Assembly: GCA_963698565.1 (NCBI GenBank)
Contig: CAVORH010000001.1
Coordinates: forward strand, 1 to 64,000
Length of the DNA: 64,000 nt
From: Sva-07 sp963698565
Lineage (GTDB): Bacteria > Actinomycetota > Acidimicrobiia > Acidimicrobiales > Ilumatobacteraceae
Direction of reading: 5' to 3'
Shown here: piece by piece, positions 35,901-46,449 of the stretch
How positions within the stretch are numbered: the stretch's first letter is position 1
Layout of the letters: each line of letters opens with the position of its first letter
Notes under the pieces: generated by a model
Seen by the model: only the letters and a program-made list of their open reading frames with translations
Databases searched by the model: none
What the model was told of the DNA's origin: nothing
Program-made: the position numbers and the translations under genes

Positions 35901-38900
35901 GACCATCGACATCGAGGTCGCCGAGCACGCCCATCAGACTCACCTGCGAGAGCCGGCTCACGAAGTCGGGACCAACGAGGTGACGCGCCGACTCGACGCC
36001 CGTGTCGTTGATCAGCCGCACGAACTCCTCGAACACCCGGGTCGCCTCGTTCGCGAACGGCGGCAACGACGGTGACGCGGTCAGTTCCCGGTACCGATGC
36101 TGTGCGGCCTCGAACTGGTCGAGCTCGAACGACTCCATGCTCGTCATGCGACCGTCGGCGAACGTGGTGACGCTCCACGCCTCCCACGCGGAATCGTCGG
36201 CGGCGGTGATGCGAACTCGCTGCAGCATCGTCGATTCGTCCCGCTCGACGACCTCTGCGACGACCGGGAATACGACACGTTCCGGTCCCAACATCAGCCT
36301 CATCGACTCGACGTGCTCGTCGGCGTCGAGTCGACCGATGCCGAGCGGGCGATGATCGACCGACACGAAGTCGTCGGAGAAGCAGGCGCGGTAGGCGTCG
36401 AGGTCGCGCAACGCCAGAGCTCGGCGTATTCGCCTGGCGATGTCGAGTGACGGACCGCCGGTGGCCACCCACTGGTCGTCGAGCTCGTCGAGCGCGCCGA
36501 CCAGGTCGGTGTAGTCGTACCAGTCGGTCCGCACGATCCGGGAGTCGTCGGTGCGAACGACGACGAGCCGTTCCATCACGTTGCCGTCGATCTCGAACGT
36601 GTTCAGCACGAGACACAGGTCGTCGCCACGCACTGCGATGAGTTCTGCGTGGGCGCTGATCTCGACGCCGTACTGCTCCTTGTCGAAGACCGATGCGACG
36701 TACTCGTCGCGGCCGATCTGTTTGCCCGGCTCCAGCGTGAACCGTTCGTGGTCGACACTGACGAAGTCCGGGTGGTGCAGATCGGTGTAGCTGTCGATGT
36801 AGTCGTCGTCCCCCAGGTCGACGTAGACGAGTTGTGTGATCTCCCAGGCCCGGTTGGTCAGCTCCGGTGTCGACGCCCTCGACGTCGCCGCCTCGAAGGC
36901 CCCCATCGCAGCATCGGACTGGTCGGTGTCGAAGTTGTCCCAGCGGAGGAACTGCTGCCCGTCGGTGACGACGAGCGAGATCCTGTCCATCGCGACGTCG
37001 CCGAGGTCCTCTTCGAGGCGGAACGTGTGCCGGTAGAGCAGCACGTCGTCCGTCCATGCCAGCGGTGCGACCGGGATCGTCCCGCCCGGTCCTGCGAGTA
37101 CGGGCACCGTCGCCAACCAGTCGTCGGGCCCGCGGCGCCCCATCCCGAGCGGCCGATGATCGACGCTGACGAACCCGTCGGCCAACATCGGTCGCACCGT
37201 CTCGGGGTCGCTCCGAACGGCGGCGAGGAAGCGCCCGACGAGCGCAAGGAGTGACGCCGGCCCGCCGGCGCGTGCCCACTGCGCGTCCAGGTCCTGCAGT
37301 GCCTCAGCCAGCTGGGAGTCGTCGTACATCGTCAGCTGTGCGATCCGACCGCCGACGGTGCGAAGGACACCCAGATACGGCTGCACGTTGTCGTCGACGA
37401 ACAACGCGAAGCGCACGAGACAGAGGTCGTCGGCGCGAACCGCAATGAGTTCGGTCTCGGCCCGGAACATCTCGCCCATCGTTCGTTGGGCGAACATCGC
37501 GTCGGCGAAGTCCTCCGGCCCGAGTTCCCGGCCGATGTTGAGCCGGTACCGAGGGACCGAGACGAAGTCGGTCGCCAGGAGCTCGACGTACCGCTGTCGG
37601 TCACCATCGACGAGCGCCTCACCCAGCGCCTGGACCACACGCCACGCGGCGTTGGCGAACGAGCCGACAGCCCCCGTCGTCTCAGCGGCCACCAGTTCCG
37701 CGACTCGCGCCTCGGCCGTCGCCAGGTCGTCGAGCGCGAAGACCTCCAACGACTCACTCAGGCCTGAGGCGTACGTCATCACCGCAAGGTGCTCCCAGTG
37801 CGAACCATCGGGCACCACCCACCGGTCATGCGTGAGCGCGACCGACCCGGTGTCCTCGACGACCTCCATGAGGATGTATGCGGCTCCCGCCCTGACAGAC
37901 GACCGGAGGAACTGCTCACGGTCGAGGACTCCGAGACCCAACGGTCGTCCGTCGTGAGAGGTCCAACCAGGCGCCAGGAACTCACGAGCTGCGTCTCGAT
38001 CACCGTCGGCGGCCACCCGCCGCAGTCGACCCATCAGCTCCAGGAACGACGACGAGCCACGGCGCTCGACGTGGATCTCATCGAGCAGGTCGAGTGCGTC
38101 ATGGAGGGCTTCGGGTTCGAACGTCTCGGCGCTCACGATCAGACCGTCGTCGTCGACCACCGTGACGGCGAGCAACTCGACGATGTCGGGTCCGAACGTC
38201 GCCAACCACCGACCGCACGCGACGTCGTCACCGCGAATGGCGAGTGTCTCGGTCGTGACCGATGCCCTGCCCTCGATCATCCCCCTGACGATCTCCAGGG
38301 CCTCGTCTGCGCCGAACACGTCGTGTACCTGTATGCGTTGGTGCGGCTGGTGGGCGTACCCAGGGCTCAGCAGCGCGGCGAAGCGATCGAGGTCGCCGTC
38401 ATTGATGGCAGCGCCCCAGGCCGCGTGGAACGCTCGCGACGCGGCGTTGGAGACCGTTCGTCCGCCCGCACTCCCTCCCGGGTTCGCCATCTTCTCGTAG
38501 CAACGCTGGGCATCATCGAGTCGATCAACCGGGAAGATCTCCTGGCGGTGCAGTCGTCCGTCTCGCAGCTGGTTGACCGAGAGCATCTCGCCGGCGGACC
38601 CATCCGAGTAGGTGAATCTCATCCACGTCAACGTGGCGCCCTCGCCGATCTCGATGGGTTCGACCAGCTGGAACGACCTGATGACGGTGGTCCCGGTGCT
38701 GTCCGAGCGGAACGTCTCCACGAAGTCGTCCGTCGTTCGGGTGCCGAGTCCGAGTGGTCGGTGATCGACCGAGACGAATCCGTCTGCCAGCTGCGCACGG
38801 ATGGCAGCATCGTCGCCGGATTCCACCGCCCCCAGCAAGGCTCGGGACATCGTCAACCACTCGCCGTTACCGCCCGCGAACTCGACCCACTGCCGGTCGA

Positions 38901-39270
38901 GTTCGTTGTAGGCCTCCTGAAGCTGATCAGCGTCGAACGTCACCAACTCGCGCACCAAGCCGTTCTCGATGCGGGAGACGGCCAGGCGATCTGACACGTT
39001 GTCGCCGATGACGATCGACCATCGGACCAGTGCCACGTCGTCACCGCGGAGCGCGACCGGCCTGGCGTTGAACACGCCGCCGACCTCGAGGACACCGGCG
39101 ACCATGTCGTGGTACTCGTCGACGTCCATGTCGTCGAGGGCCGCGAACACGCGGCTGCGATGACGGCCGACGAAGTCGGGGTGGAAGCGCTGACGCATCT
39201 CGTCGACATCCGCCCGAGTGCGTATCCGAGTGGCGTCGCGCCAGACATCGGATGCCGCATTGGATCGCAG
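32962..39270 (-). repeat. Eight tandem ~800-bp coding repeats (paired NTF2-like units)
   Basis: A motif of the form DFVSVDHRPLGLG recurs in the encoded protein at about 38.77, 37.95, 37.16, 36.36, 35.56, 34.89, 34.08 and 33.27 kb. Spacing is 785-825 bp except one of about 670 bp. Each period has two different halves: one ending near EALxELDRQW and one with SVDHRPLG and ending near DLDQLDAARARFDEL. The short sixth period lacks the front of its first half. Confidence 0.8.
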
Positions 39271-42200
39271 CTCGTGGACGGATCGCTCATGCGAATCCAC
39301 GTTCTCGGGAGAGCCGGTCGTGGTCGCAGGACCGGTAGCAGGAGCGGCGTGATCCGTGCCGCCAGCGTGCGCCGCACCCCGCACTGCGGCGAGCCCAGTG
39401 ACGCCCTTGTCGGCGAGGAGCAGCTCCGACGCTGCTCGATACCGCTCTGCCTGGGCTTCGTCGCCCCGCAAGCCGGCGATGCGGGCAGCCGAGCGCAGGA
39501 CGATGGCGTGGTCGAGGATGATGTCGGTGCGTTCGGCGATCTCGATCGCCTCGGCGACCAGCGTGTCGGCTTCGTCCCATCGACCTTGCACCGCTCGGAT
39601 CTCGCCGAGCACGGCGCGGCTGGCGACGGCGGTCTGCAGATTCTCGCCGGCGGTGGCGAGGGCGGCAGTGGCGAGTTCGTCGGCTTCGTCGAGACGGCCC
39701 TGGCGCAGAAGTGACCGTGCGAGCAGCGCTGCCGCCTGACCGGCGTCGGCGCCGATGCCCAGGGCGCCGAGGCCGTCGCGGGCGAGCCGCAGATGCGGCT
39801 CGGCGGCAACCGGATCGTCGGCGAGCAACTCGGCGAAGCCCTCGAACAGCTCCGTTTCGTACAGGCCCTGGCGGAGGCCGAGATCGCGCGCCGTGGTGCG
39901 TGACGCCTCGAACTTCTCGTGGGCCGACTCGAAGCGGCCTCGCAGCGCTTCGAGCAGCCCCTGGCACCGCACCGAGGTTGCCTCGACCGCCGGCGACGAC
40001 GTGGTGATCCGCAGCAGACGCAGCACGTCGAGGCAGCGGCCGCCGGCGCGAGCGACCGGAGACGGGCCCCAGAGCGCCGCGAGCGGCGCTGCTCCCAGTA
40101 CCGCGACAGTGCGGCGTCGATCGCCGGCGGTTCTCGCCGCACCGAGCGCCAGGTCGAGTTCCGCCTCGCACTCGCCGATCCGTCCCAGCCGGGCAAGGGT
40201 GCTCGCTCGCACGAGGCGGGCCTTCGCAACGCCGGCCTGGTCATCGAGTGCGTCGAGTCGTCCAGCGGCTTCGTCGGCGAGTTCGGCGGCCTCGCTCAGC
40301 CGCTCGGAGTCCGTCAGCGACCACAGCTGCGCCCGGAAGCAGTCTGCCCAGGCGTTCAAACGGTCATCGCCGTCGAGTGCCGCGATCTGCTCCACGAGCG
40401 CGGCGCCGCGACCGACGTCGCCGGACGACAGCAGCGCCTCGCAACCGGTCAACAGCAGCTCGCTTCGTTCGCCCTCGTCCTCGGTGAGCGCCAGCGCCCG
40501 CACGGCGTACCCACCGGCCGACGACAGGTCCTCCCGGGCGAGCGCCTGCTCGGCGGCGTGACGGAGCCGCTCGCTGGCCAGCGCCGCGAGCGCACGGGTG
40601 GCATCGTCGACCGTGCCGAGCTCCACCCGGTAGCGATGGACCTGCTCGTAGTGGAACGCCACGAGGACGTCGATCTCGTCGCCGTCCACGCCCTCGGCCT
40701 CGAGGTACCGCCCGACGCGTTCGTGGAGTTCGGCCCGATGGCCCTTCAGGAGCCGGCGGTAGGCGGCGTCACGGATCAGTACGTGATGGAATCGGTAGAC
40801 GGGATGGTCACCGGCCCAGGCACCTGACGGCTCGATCAGATCCTTACGGCGGAGCCGGTCGATCAGCGCGCCGAGGCGAGCGCTGACGTCCGCGCCGGCG
40901 AGCGAACCGAGGAGCCCGCGGTCGAACTCGGTGCCGATCACGGAGGCGAGTTCGACCACTTGGCGCTCGTCGTCGGGCAGCCGCTCGACGCGACTCGCCA
41001 GCAGCGACAGCACCGTCGGCGGTACCTCGATCGCGTCGGCGTCGATGGTCAGGCGCCAGCGATCGCCATCCCGCGCCAGGACGCCGTCGTCGACGAGCAT
41101 CTGCACCAGTTCGCGGACGAACAGCGGGTTGCCCTCGGTCGAGTCGGGGATCCGCTCGATCAGGTCGGCCGGCAGCTCGTCGGTGTCGAGCAGCCGAGCC
41201 GCGAGCTCGCGGGTGGTATCGGCGTCGAGTCCTTCCAGCGACACCGAGGCTGCGACACGCTTGCCCGTCTGCGCGAGTTCCGGCCGAAGTTCGCGGAGTT
41301 CCGGGCGGGCCAGCGCCACGAGGAACACCGGCGCCTCGGTCCACTCGACGAGATGGTCGAGCAGGTCCCAGAACAGCGGCTCGGCCCATTGGATGTCGTC
41401 GACGACGACGAGGAGTGGCTCGTTCGCGGCGAGGTGTTCGAGCAGTCGTCGAACGGCCCAGAACGACTCCTCCGTCGAACGGACCTCGCCGTGGCCGAGG
41501 AACGAGGCCAGGACGCCCGCCAACCGTGTGGCCTCGGCGTGTTCTGCCACGAGGAGCGCAATGTCCTCCGCCGTACCCGAACCGGTCAGTTCTCGCAGGA
41601 GTTCGACGATCGGGGTGAACGTGGTCGAACCGCGGCGCTCGAAGCGCAGGTCGAACGAACGGGCGTCGACATCCGAGCGCAGTTCGGCTGCGAGACGGGT
41701 CTTGCCGACGCCCGGTGCGCCGATCACGGTCACGAGCGTCGCCGTGGCCGAGGACCGGGTGTCGTCGAACGCCGCTCGCAGCGAACGCAGCTCGTCGTGG
41801 CGGCCCACGAAGGGCGTCGAGTCCTCGACCACGCTGCGGTCGTCGTCGACGACCTGGAAGGTGGCAAGCGCGTCGGACTTGCCCTTGACCCGCACTTCGC
41901 CCAGTACCTCGTACGACACCGCCGAACGCGTCAGCCGCCACGTGTCCTCGCCGACCATGACGCGGCCGGGTTGACATGCCGCCTCGAGCCGGGCGGCGGT
42001 GTTCAACACGTCGCCGACGAGGTCGGCGTCGCCGTCGCCGGTGACGAGTTCGCCGGTGTTGATGCCGACCCGCAGACCCAGTTCGACACCGTGCCGGTCG
42101 CGCACGTTGTCGGCGAACCCGCGGAATCGGCGCTGCAGCTCCAGCCCGGCCGCCACCGCCCGGAGGGCGTCGTCCTCCGCGACCTCGGGCAGACCGAAGA

Positions 42201-42581
42201 TCGCCATCACGCCGTCGCCGGTGAACTTGACCACGGTGCCCGCGTGATCCTCGATCGTCGATCGCAGGATCTCGAAGTACGGCGCCAGCGCCGAGCGGGC
42301 CGCCTCGGGGTCGACGCGCTCGCCGAACGCCGTCGACCCGACGAGATCGCCGAACAGTGCGGTCACGTTCTTGCGGACCGCGGTCGGGGCCGGCGCGTGC
42401 TGGTCGACGGCGGGTTCCCGGGCCGACGTCGCCGTGATCGGAGACCCACACTGGTTGCAGAACTTCGCACCCGGCGGCTGCTCGGCCCGGCACGAACCGC
42501 ACTGGTCGTCAAGGGCGCGCCGCACTCACTGCAGAACTTGGCGTTCGCCTCGTTGTCGTGACCGCAACTGCCGCATCCCAT
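32962..42581 (-). CDS. Giant cyclase-AAA ATPase-TPR protein with eight paired NTF2-like repeats
   Basis: About 3,200 residues. Numbering from an in-frame GTG at 42525: zinc ribbon (Cys9, 12, 23, 26); class III cyclase with metal Asp60 and Asp104, Lys100, Asn175 and Arg179; AAA_16-type ATPase with Walker A GAPGVGKT (269-276) and Walker B LLVVVDDIQW (371-380); helical TPR-like region to about 1080; then about 2,100 residues of tandem repeats that look SnoaL/NTF2-like. The true start is probably ATG at 42581 (GAGGGGG upstream), which adds a second zinc ribbon; a lost C in a C-run near 42513 separates it. Two compensating shifts (near 34445 and 34310) garble about 45 residues. Cyclase residues look active. 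Confidence 0.88.
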
Positions 42582-42764
42582 GTCGGCGACCCCCTCGGGT
42601 CATCTTCGCACGCGCTCCACAACCCGTGAGACAGTGCGAGACCGATGTCATAGACGAGCCCGTGGAGGCGGGACAGATCGAGTGGCTCGATGACCGGTCG
42701 AGGGCGTGTCCGTGAACTCGCCTCGCGTCCCAACTCTGACAGACCCCCTCGTCATGATGGTCGT

Positions 42765-43985
42765 ATGAGTTCGACGGCGACATCGACGCAGTGGGGCGCA
42801 GCGCTCGACCTCGCCGACGATGCCACCGTCGCCGTGCGCCGCTCCCGCGCCGCCCAACTCGATGCCGTTCACGCCGTGGTCGAGTCGGGCCGCTGGCACA
42901 TCCACGGCTTCCGCTCGCCGCATGCCTGGCTGACCACCACGACCGGCGAGGCGCCCGGGGCCGTGCGCACCACGCTGCACCTGGCCGACCGCATCCAACG
43001 CATGCCGATCGTCAAGGAGCGCTTCGCCGACGGCCTCCTCGCCGAGTCGGCCCTGCGGCTGCTCGCCGACGCTTGGCACGTCGACATCGCCGACGCGTTC
43101 GCTCGCGACGAACAACTGTTGACGAGCTGGGCGATGACCCTGGCCCACCGTGACTTCAAGATGGTGCTGCAGACCTGGCGACTCCATGCCGACCCCGACG
43201 GCGCCGAGCGCACCGGGCAGGAACAGTTCGAGTCGCGGTCGCTCCACCTGTCCGAGCTCCTCGACGGCATGGGCCGACTCGACGGGCTGCTGGATCCCGA
43301 AGGCTTCCGCATCGTCCAGGAAGCCATCCGCGCACTCTCGCAACGGGCTGACGGCGACGAGCGCACCACCGCACAACGACGCGCCGACGCACTCGTCACG
43401 ATGGCCAAGCAGGCGCTCGCCGAGTTCCAACCGGCGCCCGGGGCCAAGCGCAGCCGGCCCAAGGTCGTCACGACCGTCGCCTACGACGACCTCGTCGCTG
43501 CCACGAACGGCGGCATCCTCGACACCAACGCCGGACGCACCCTCCTCACCGCGCAGGCCGTGCGCCGGATCGCCTGCGATGCCGGCATCCACCGGCTCGT
43601 CACCGGGCCCGAGAGCACGATCCTCGACTACGGACGTCAGACCCGCACCGTGTCCGACACGCAGTTCGATGCGCTGGCGCTACGCGACCATGGCTGCCGG
43701 ATCCTCGGCTGCCCCATCCCGCCCGGCGGCTGCGACGCCCACCACAGCATCCACTGGGCCGACGACGGCAACACCGACCTCGACGACCTCGTGCTCGTGT
43801 GCTGGTACCACCACCACTGGCTCCACGAACAGCACTGGAGTATCCAGCCCCTCGGGGCCGGCCACTTCATCCTCCTCGACCCGGAAGGCAACACCCATCC
43901 GCTCACGCCGCCCCTGATCGGCCTCGCCCTCCCACCGGCCGACCCGGCAACCCTGCCGTTCGAGCCACTCGACGACCTGGGATGA
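42765..43985 (+). CDS. DUF222-type protein with C-terminal HNH nuclease motif (second copy)
   Basis: A 406-residue member of the same family as the protein at 14.9 kb but clearly diverged. The N-terminal DUF222 region includes SGRWHIHGFRSPHAWLTTTT and AESALRLLADAW. The HNH motif is in GCRILGCPIPPGGCDAHHSI, then HWADDGNTDLDDLVLVCWYH and HHHWLHEQHW. Cys and His metal ligands are present. The family is known for many copies per actinobacterial genome with high sequence diversity. It is divergent from the giant cyclase gene, 183 bp apart. ATG at 42765 follows a region with no clear Shine-Dalgarno sequence. Confidence 0.92.
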   Translation: MSSTATSTQWGAALDLADDATVAVRRSRAAQLDAVHAVVESGRWHIHGFRSPHAWLTTTTGEAPGAVRTTLHLADRIQRMPIVKERFADGLLAESALRLLADAWHVDIADAFARDEQLLTSWAMTLAHRDFKMVLQTWRLHADPDGAERTGQEQFESRSLHLSELLDGMGRLDGLLDPEGFRIVQEAIRALSQRADGDERTTAQRRADALVTMAKQALAEFQPAPGAKRSRPKVVTTVAYDDLVAATNGGILDTNAGRTLLTAQAVRRIACDAGIHRLVTGPESTILDYGRQTRTVSDTQFDALALRDHGCRILGCPIPPGGCDAHHSIHWADDGNTDLDDLVLVCWYHHHWLHEQHWSIQPLGAGHFILLDPEGNTHPLTPPLIGLALPPADPATLPFEPLDDLG

Positions 43986-44416
43986 CCCACTCCGGCGCCC
44001 GGCCCGGCCCCGCTACCTTCGGCCCGCGTCCGTGACAACGGTGGGCGATGTCCACATCATCGACCTCGGCGACGGCGCTCGGGCGCCATGCTCGGGCTGC
44101 GCCATGACGTGTCGGTGATGCGTTCCGACCGCGGGTACTCGTGCCTCCCTGAAGTCGAACTCGACATGGACCTTCCGGCGGTGCTGGCACGGCGCCCCCG
44201 GCACGATCCATTCGACCACCGTCGTGGCAACCGAACTGACCGAGCTGCGGTGCGAGACGTGTCCATCAGTCCCACCTTCAGCGCTCAGGCGCGATTCGTG
44301 TTGACGCTCCTTCGCGTCCGGTCCACCACTCAACCCCCAGTTCGACTCGGCGCGGCAACTGGCGATCAACGTGCCTGAGCCGTAGCCCACCTGCGCAACA
44401 CGACCCGGAAAGCACC
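43986..44416. other. Intergenic region before tRNA-Ala, no gene seen
   Basis: About 430 bp. Frames on both strands have shadow-like composition with no ribosome-binding site or recognisable motif. A short decayed gene cannot be excluded. Confidence 0.45.
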
Positions 44417-44445
44417 AAAACCCCAGGCCTGTGACCTGGGGTTTT
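44417..44445 (-). terminator. Rho-independent terminator of tRNA-Ala
   Basis: A perfect 11-bp stem AAAACCCCAGG / CCTGGGGTTTT (44417-44427 and 44435-44445) with a 7-nt loop. Read on the minus strand it ends in TTTT, 3 nt after the tRNA-Ala 3' end. Confidence 0.88.
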
Positions 44446-44448
44446 CCG

Positions 44449-44521
44449 TGGAGCTAAGGAGAATCGAACTCCTGACCTCTTCCATGCCATGGAAGCGCTC
44501 TACCAACTGAGCTATAGCCCC
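44449..44521 (-). tRNA. tRNA-Ala (anticodon GGC)
   Basis: A complete 73-nt cloverleaf on the minus strand. The acceptor is GGGGCTA/TAGCTCC with discriminator A, and the D arm has AGCTCAGTTGGTAGAGC. The anticodon stem CTTCC/GGAAG has loop ATGGCAT (anticodon GGC). The T arm carries AGTTCGATTCT. CCA is not encoded. A strong terminator follows at once. Confidence 0.95.
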
Positions 44522-44641
44522 GAGACTGCGTGGATCTCGGACCGCCGAGCCCGGGAACTCCCGGGTCACCGGCGAATTGATCGCCGTGCGAATCTAGCCC
44601 CTCCGGCCGACGGCTCCAACGTCACGGCCACACATCAGCGC

Positions 44642-45037
44642 TCAGCCTGCGGCGGGCGGTTCCCATTCGATGCGAGGGGCGTCCATGTAGAGGCGTTCGA
44701 TCTCGTAGAACTCGCGCACCGACTCGAGGAACACGTGCACCACCACGTCGCCGTAGTCGATCAGCGTCCACTGCTGCTCACGCACACCTTCGGTGCGCAC
44801 CGGGGAGCGACCGAGTTCCGACTTGACCCGTGCCTCGACCTCGTCGACCACCGCACGAACCTGACGCGGGTTGGACGCTGCGGCGATCACGAAGTAGCCG
44901 GCGATCGACAAGACTGCGCCCACATCGAGGACGACGACGTCGGTCGCCTTCATGTCGGATGCCGTCTGTGCTGCGCGAACTGCGAGAACCAGCCCATCGT
45001 CCGTCGTGTGGTCACGCTCGTCAGTCATGTGGTTCAT
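44642..45037 (-). CDS. rsfS: Ribosomal silencing factor RsfS (Iojap)
   Basis: A 131-residue RsfS/Iojap protein. The family binds uL14 on the 50S subunit and blocks joining with 30S in poor nutrient conditions. Visible family blocks are KATDVVVLDVGAVLSIAGYF, VIAAASNPRQVRAVVDEVEA, EGVREQQWTLIDYGDVVVHV and REFYEIERLYMDAP. ATG at 45037 overlaps the upstream LCP stop as ATGA; ATG at 45028 is an alternative. It is the last gene of nadD-LCP-rsfS, an order conserved in many actinobacteria. Confidence 0.95.
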   Translation of the reverse strand: MNHMTDERDHTTDDGLVLAVRAAQTASDMKATDVVVLDVGAVLSIAGYFVIAAASNPRQVRAVVDEVEARVKSELGRSPVRTEGVREQQWTLIDYGDVVVHVFLESVREFYEIERLYMDAPRIEWEPPAAG

Positions 45038-46449
45038 CCATCGACAACGACCGTACCGGCCGGATCGGTGTCATCGGGTTCGAGCCCGGTGGCGCCATCG
45101 TTGTTGTCGACCTCTCGTTCGAGGTATGGCGTCCCGAGGGTGACGACGATGTCGACGCCTTCCAGCACCGTGGTGGCCAGGCGCACCTCCGACGGCCCGA
45201 ACAGGATCTCACTGGCCCTGATCGACTCCTCGAGCAGGCGCGGATCGGCCACCTCGACGATCGTCAGATCCGGAGCGCCCGACGGGGTGGTGTCGACCGA
45301 CACGATGTTGGCCTGCAGGAAGAGGAGTCGCCCGATCAGCTCGCGGGCGAGGTCGGAGTTGCTCTCGAGCAGCCCATCGGTCGAAGCGAGCTGGGCTTCG
45401 TTGAACTGACTCTCGATCCGCATCTTCAAGCCGGTGTTGGGCGTGGACACCAACGACGGGGAGACCTGGGCGAACACGAGCACGACATCGCTGCGGTCGA
45501 GCACGACGACGTCGACATCGGTCGGGTTGGTACCGGCGCTCGGCGCGGTCGCTGCCAGGTCGCGCACCCCGACCTCACCGGCGAACAGCGCCGTCGCGAG
45601 TTCTTCGACCGTGGTCGGGGGCACGGGACGGCCCTCACCATCGGTGGTCACCGGTTCCGGCGGGATCTGCAAGGGGGCGAGACCCGCGATCGCCGACCAC
45701 ATCTCGACGTCGAGCGCATGCTGCTCCTGGGCCGGAACCGACTCGTCGATCGCAGTGAGCACCTCGACCACCTCTGCCGGCCCGAGAATCTGCGGGCCCG
45801 CCGTGAACACGATCCCATCGGTGCCGGCGGCCGCATCGACCTCGAGCTCCTCCGACGGCGCGGCGCCATCGGGAACCGAGCCACCCGGAACGTCGCCCGG
45901 CAGTGTGTCACCCGGCACCGGCGCCGGCGACCCGGTGTCGTCGATGGCATCGGAGTCCACCACGGCATCCGGAAGCACCACCTGCACCGACTCGAACGGC
46001 TCGAGGATCGCTTCCAGCTCAGCGGGGCCGATCACCGCGGACAGGCCGATGCCGATCGACAGCATGTCCTCCACCGCGACGACGAGCTCGTCCGGTGCGT
46101 CGGGGTCGAAGAACTCGTTCAATGGGCGACGCTGCAACCCGAACCCAGCAGTTGCGTCGGCGTTCACCGGGACCGTCACGATGCTGCCACCCTGACCCTC
46201 GGGGAGCAGGGTCATCACGACGACCGACGCGAGTTGGTCGTCGTCGTCGGTCACCGCCAGCAGTGCGTTCGGGGTCGAGGGCAGCGCCACCCGGGGTCGC
46301 CCGTCGACACCGACCGCTTCGCCCTCCTGCGAGTTCGAGAGTGTCACGACACCCACCGTGAAGAACACCGCAGCCAGGATCACGAGGCCGACCGACACGG
46401 TCACCGCGGCGATCGTGCGTCGCCTCCGCCGTTGAGCGATCGCGGTCAT
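45034..46449 (-). CDS. LytR-CpsA-Psr-like protein, catalytic arginines not evident
   Basis: A 471-residue single-pass membrane protein. It has a basic N-terminus (QRRRRRT), one helix (about 13-35) and a large extracytoplasmic part. Position between nadD and rsfS and segments such as ALLAVTDDDDQLASVVVMTL and SIVTVPVNADA match the start of an LCP domain, which transfers glycopolymers to peptidoglycan. The usual arginine-rich signatures (RSDT, SIPRD) are replaced, so phosphotransferase activity is doubtful. A disordered Pro/Asp-rich segment lies around 165-200. Starts and stops overlap neighbours by 4 bp on both sides, so it is co-translated with NadD and RsfS. Confidence 0.75.
   Translation of the reverse strand: MTAIAQRRRRRTIAAVTVSVGLVILAAVFFTVGVVTLSNSQEGEAVGVDGRPRVALPSTPNALLAVTDDDDQLASVVVMTLLPEGQGGSIVTVPVNADATAGFGLQRRPLNEFFDPDAPDELVVAVEDMLSIGIGLSAVIGPAELEAILEPFESVQVVLPDAVVDSDAIDDTGSPAPVPGDTLPGDVPGGSVPDGAAPSEELEVDAAAGTDGIVFTAGPQILGPAEVVEVLTAIDESVPAQEQHALDVEMWSAIAGLAPLQIPPEPVTTDGEGRPVPPTTVEELATALFAGEVGVRDLAATAPSAGTNPTDVDVVVLDRSDVVLVFAQVSPSLVSTPNTGLKMRIESQFNEAQLASTDGLLESNSDLARELIGRLLFLQANIVSVDTTPSGAPDLTIVEVADPRLLEESIRASEILFGPSEVRLATTVLEGVDIVVTLGTPYLEREVDNNDGATGLEPDDTDPAGTVVVDG

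Noticed and set aside
14870..43985. The two HNH proteins as parts of restriction systems
   Set aside because: Both have the DUF222 N-terminal region typical of a family found in many copies per genome, and no methylase or specificity gene is adjacent.
44013..44390. Possible small gene before tRNA-Ala on either strand
   Set aside because: No ribosome-binding site, family motif or protein-like composition.
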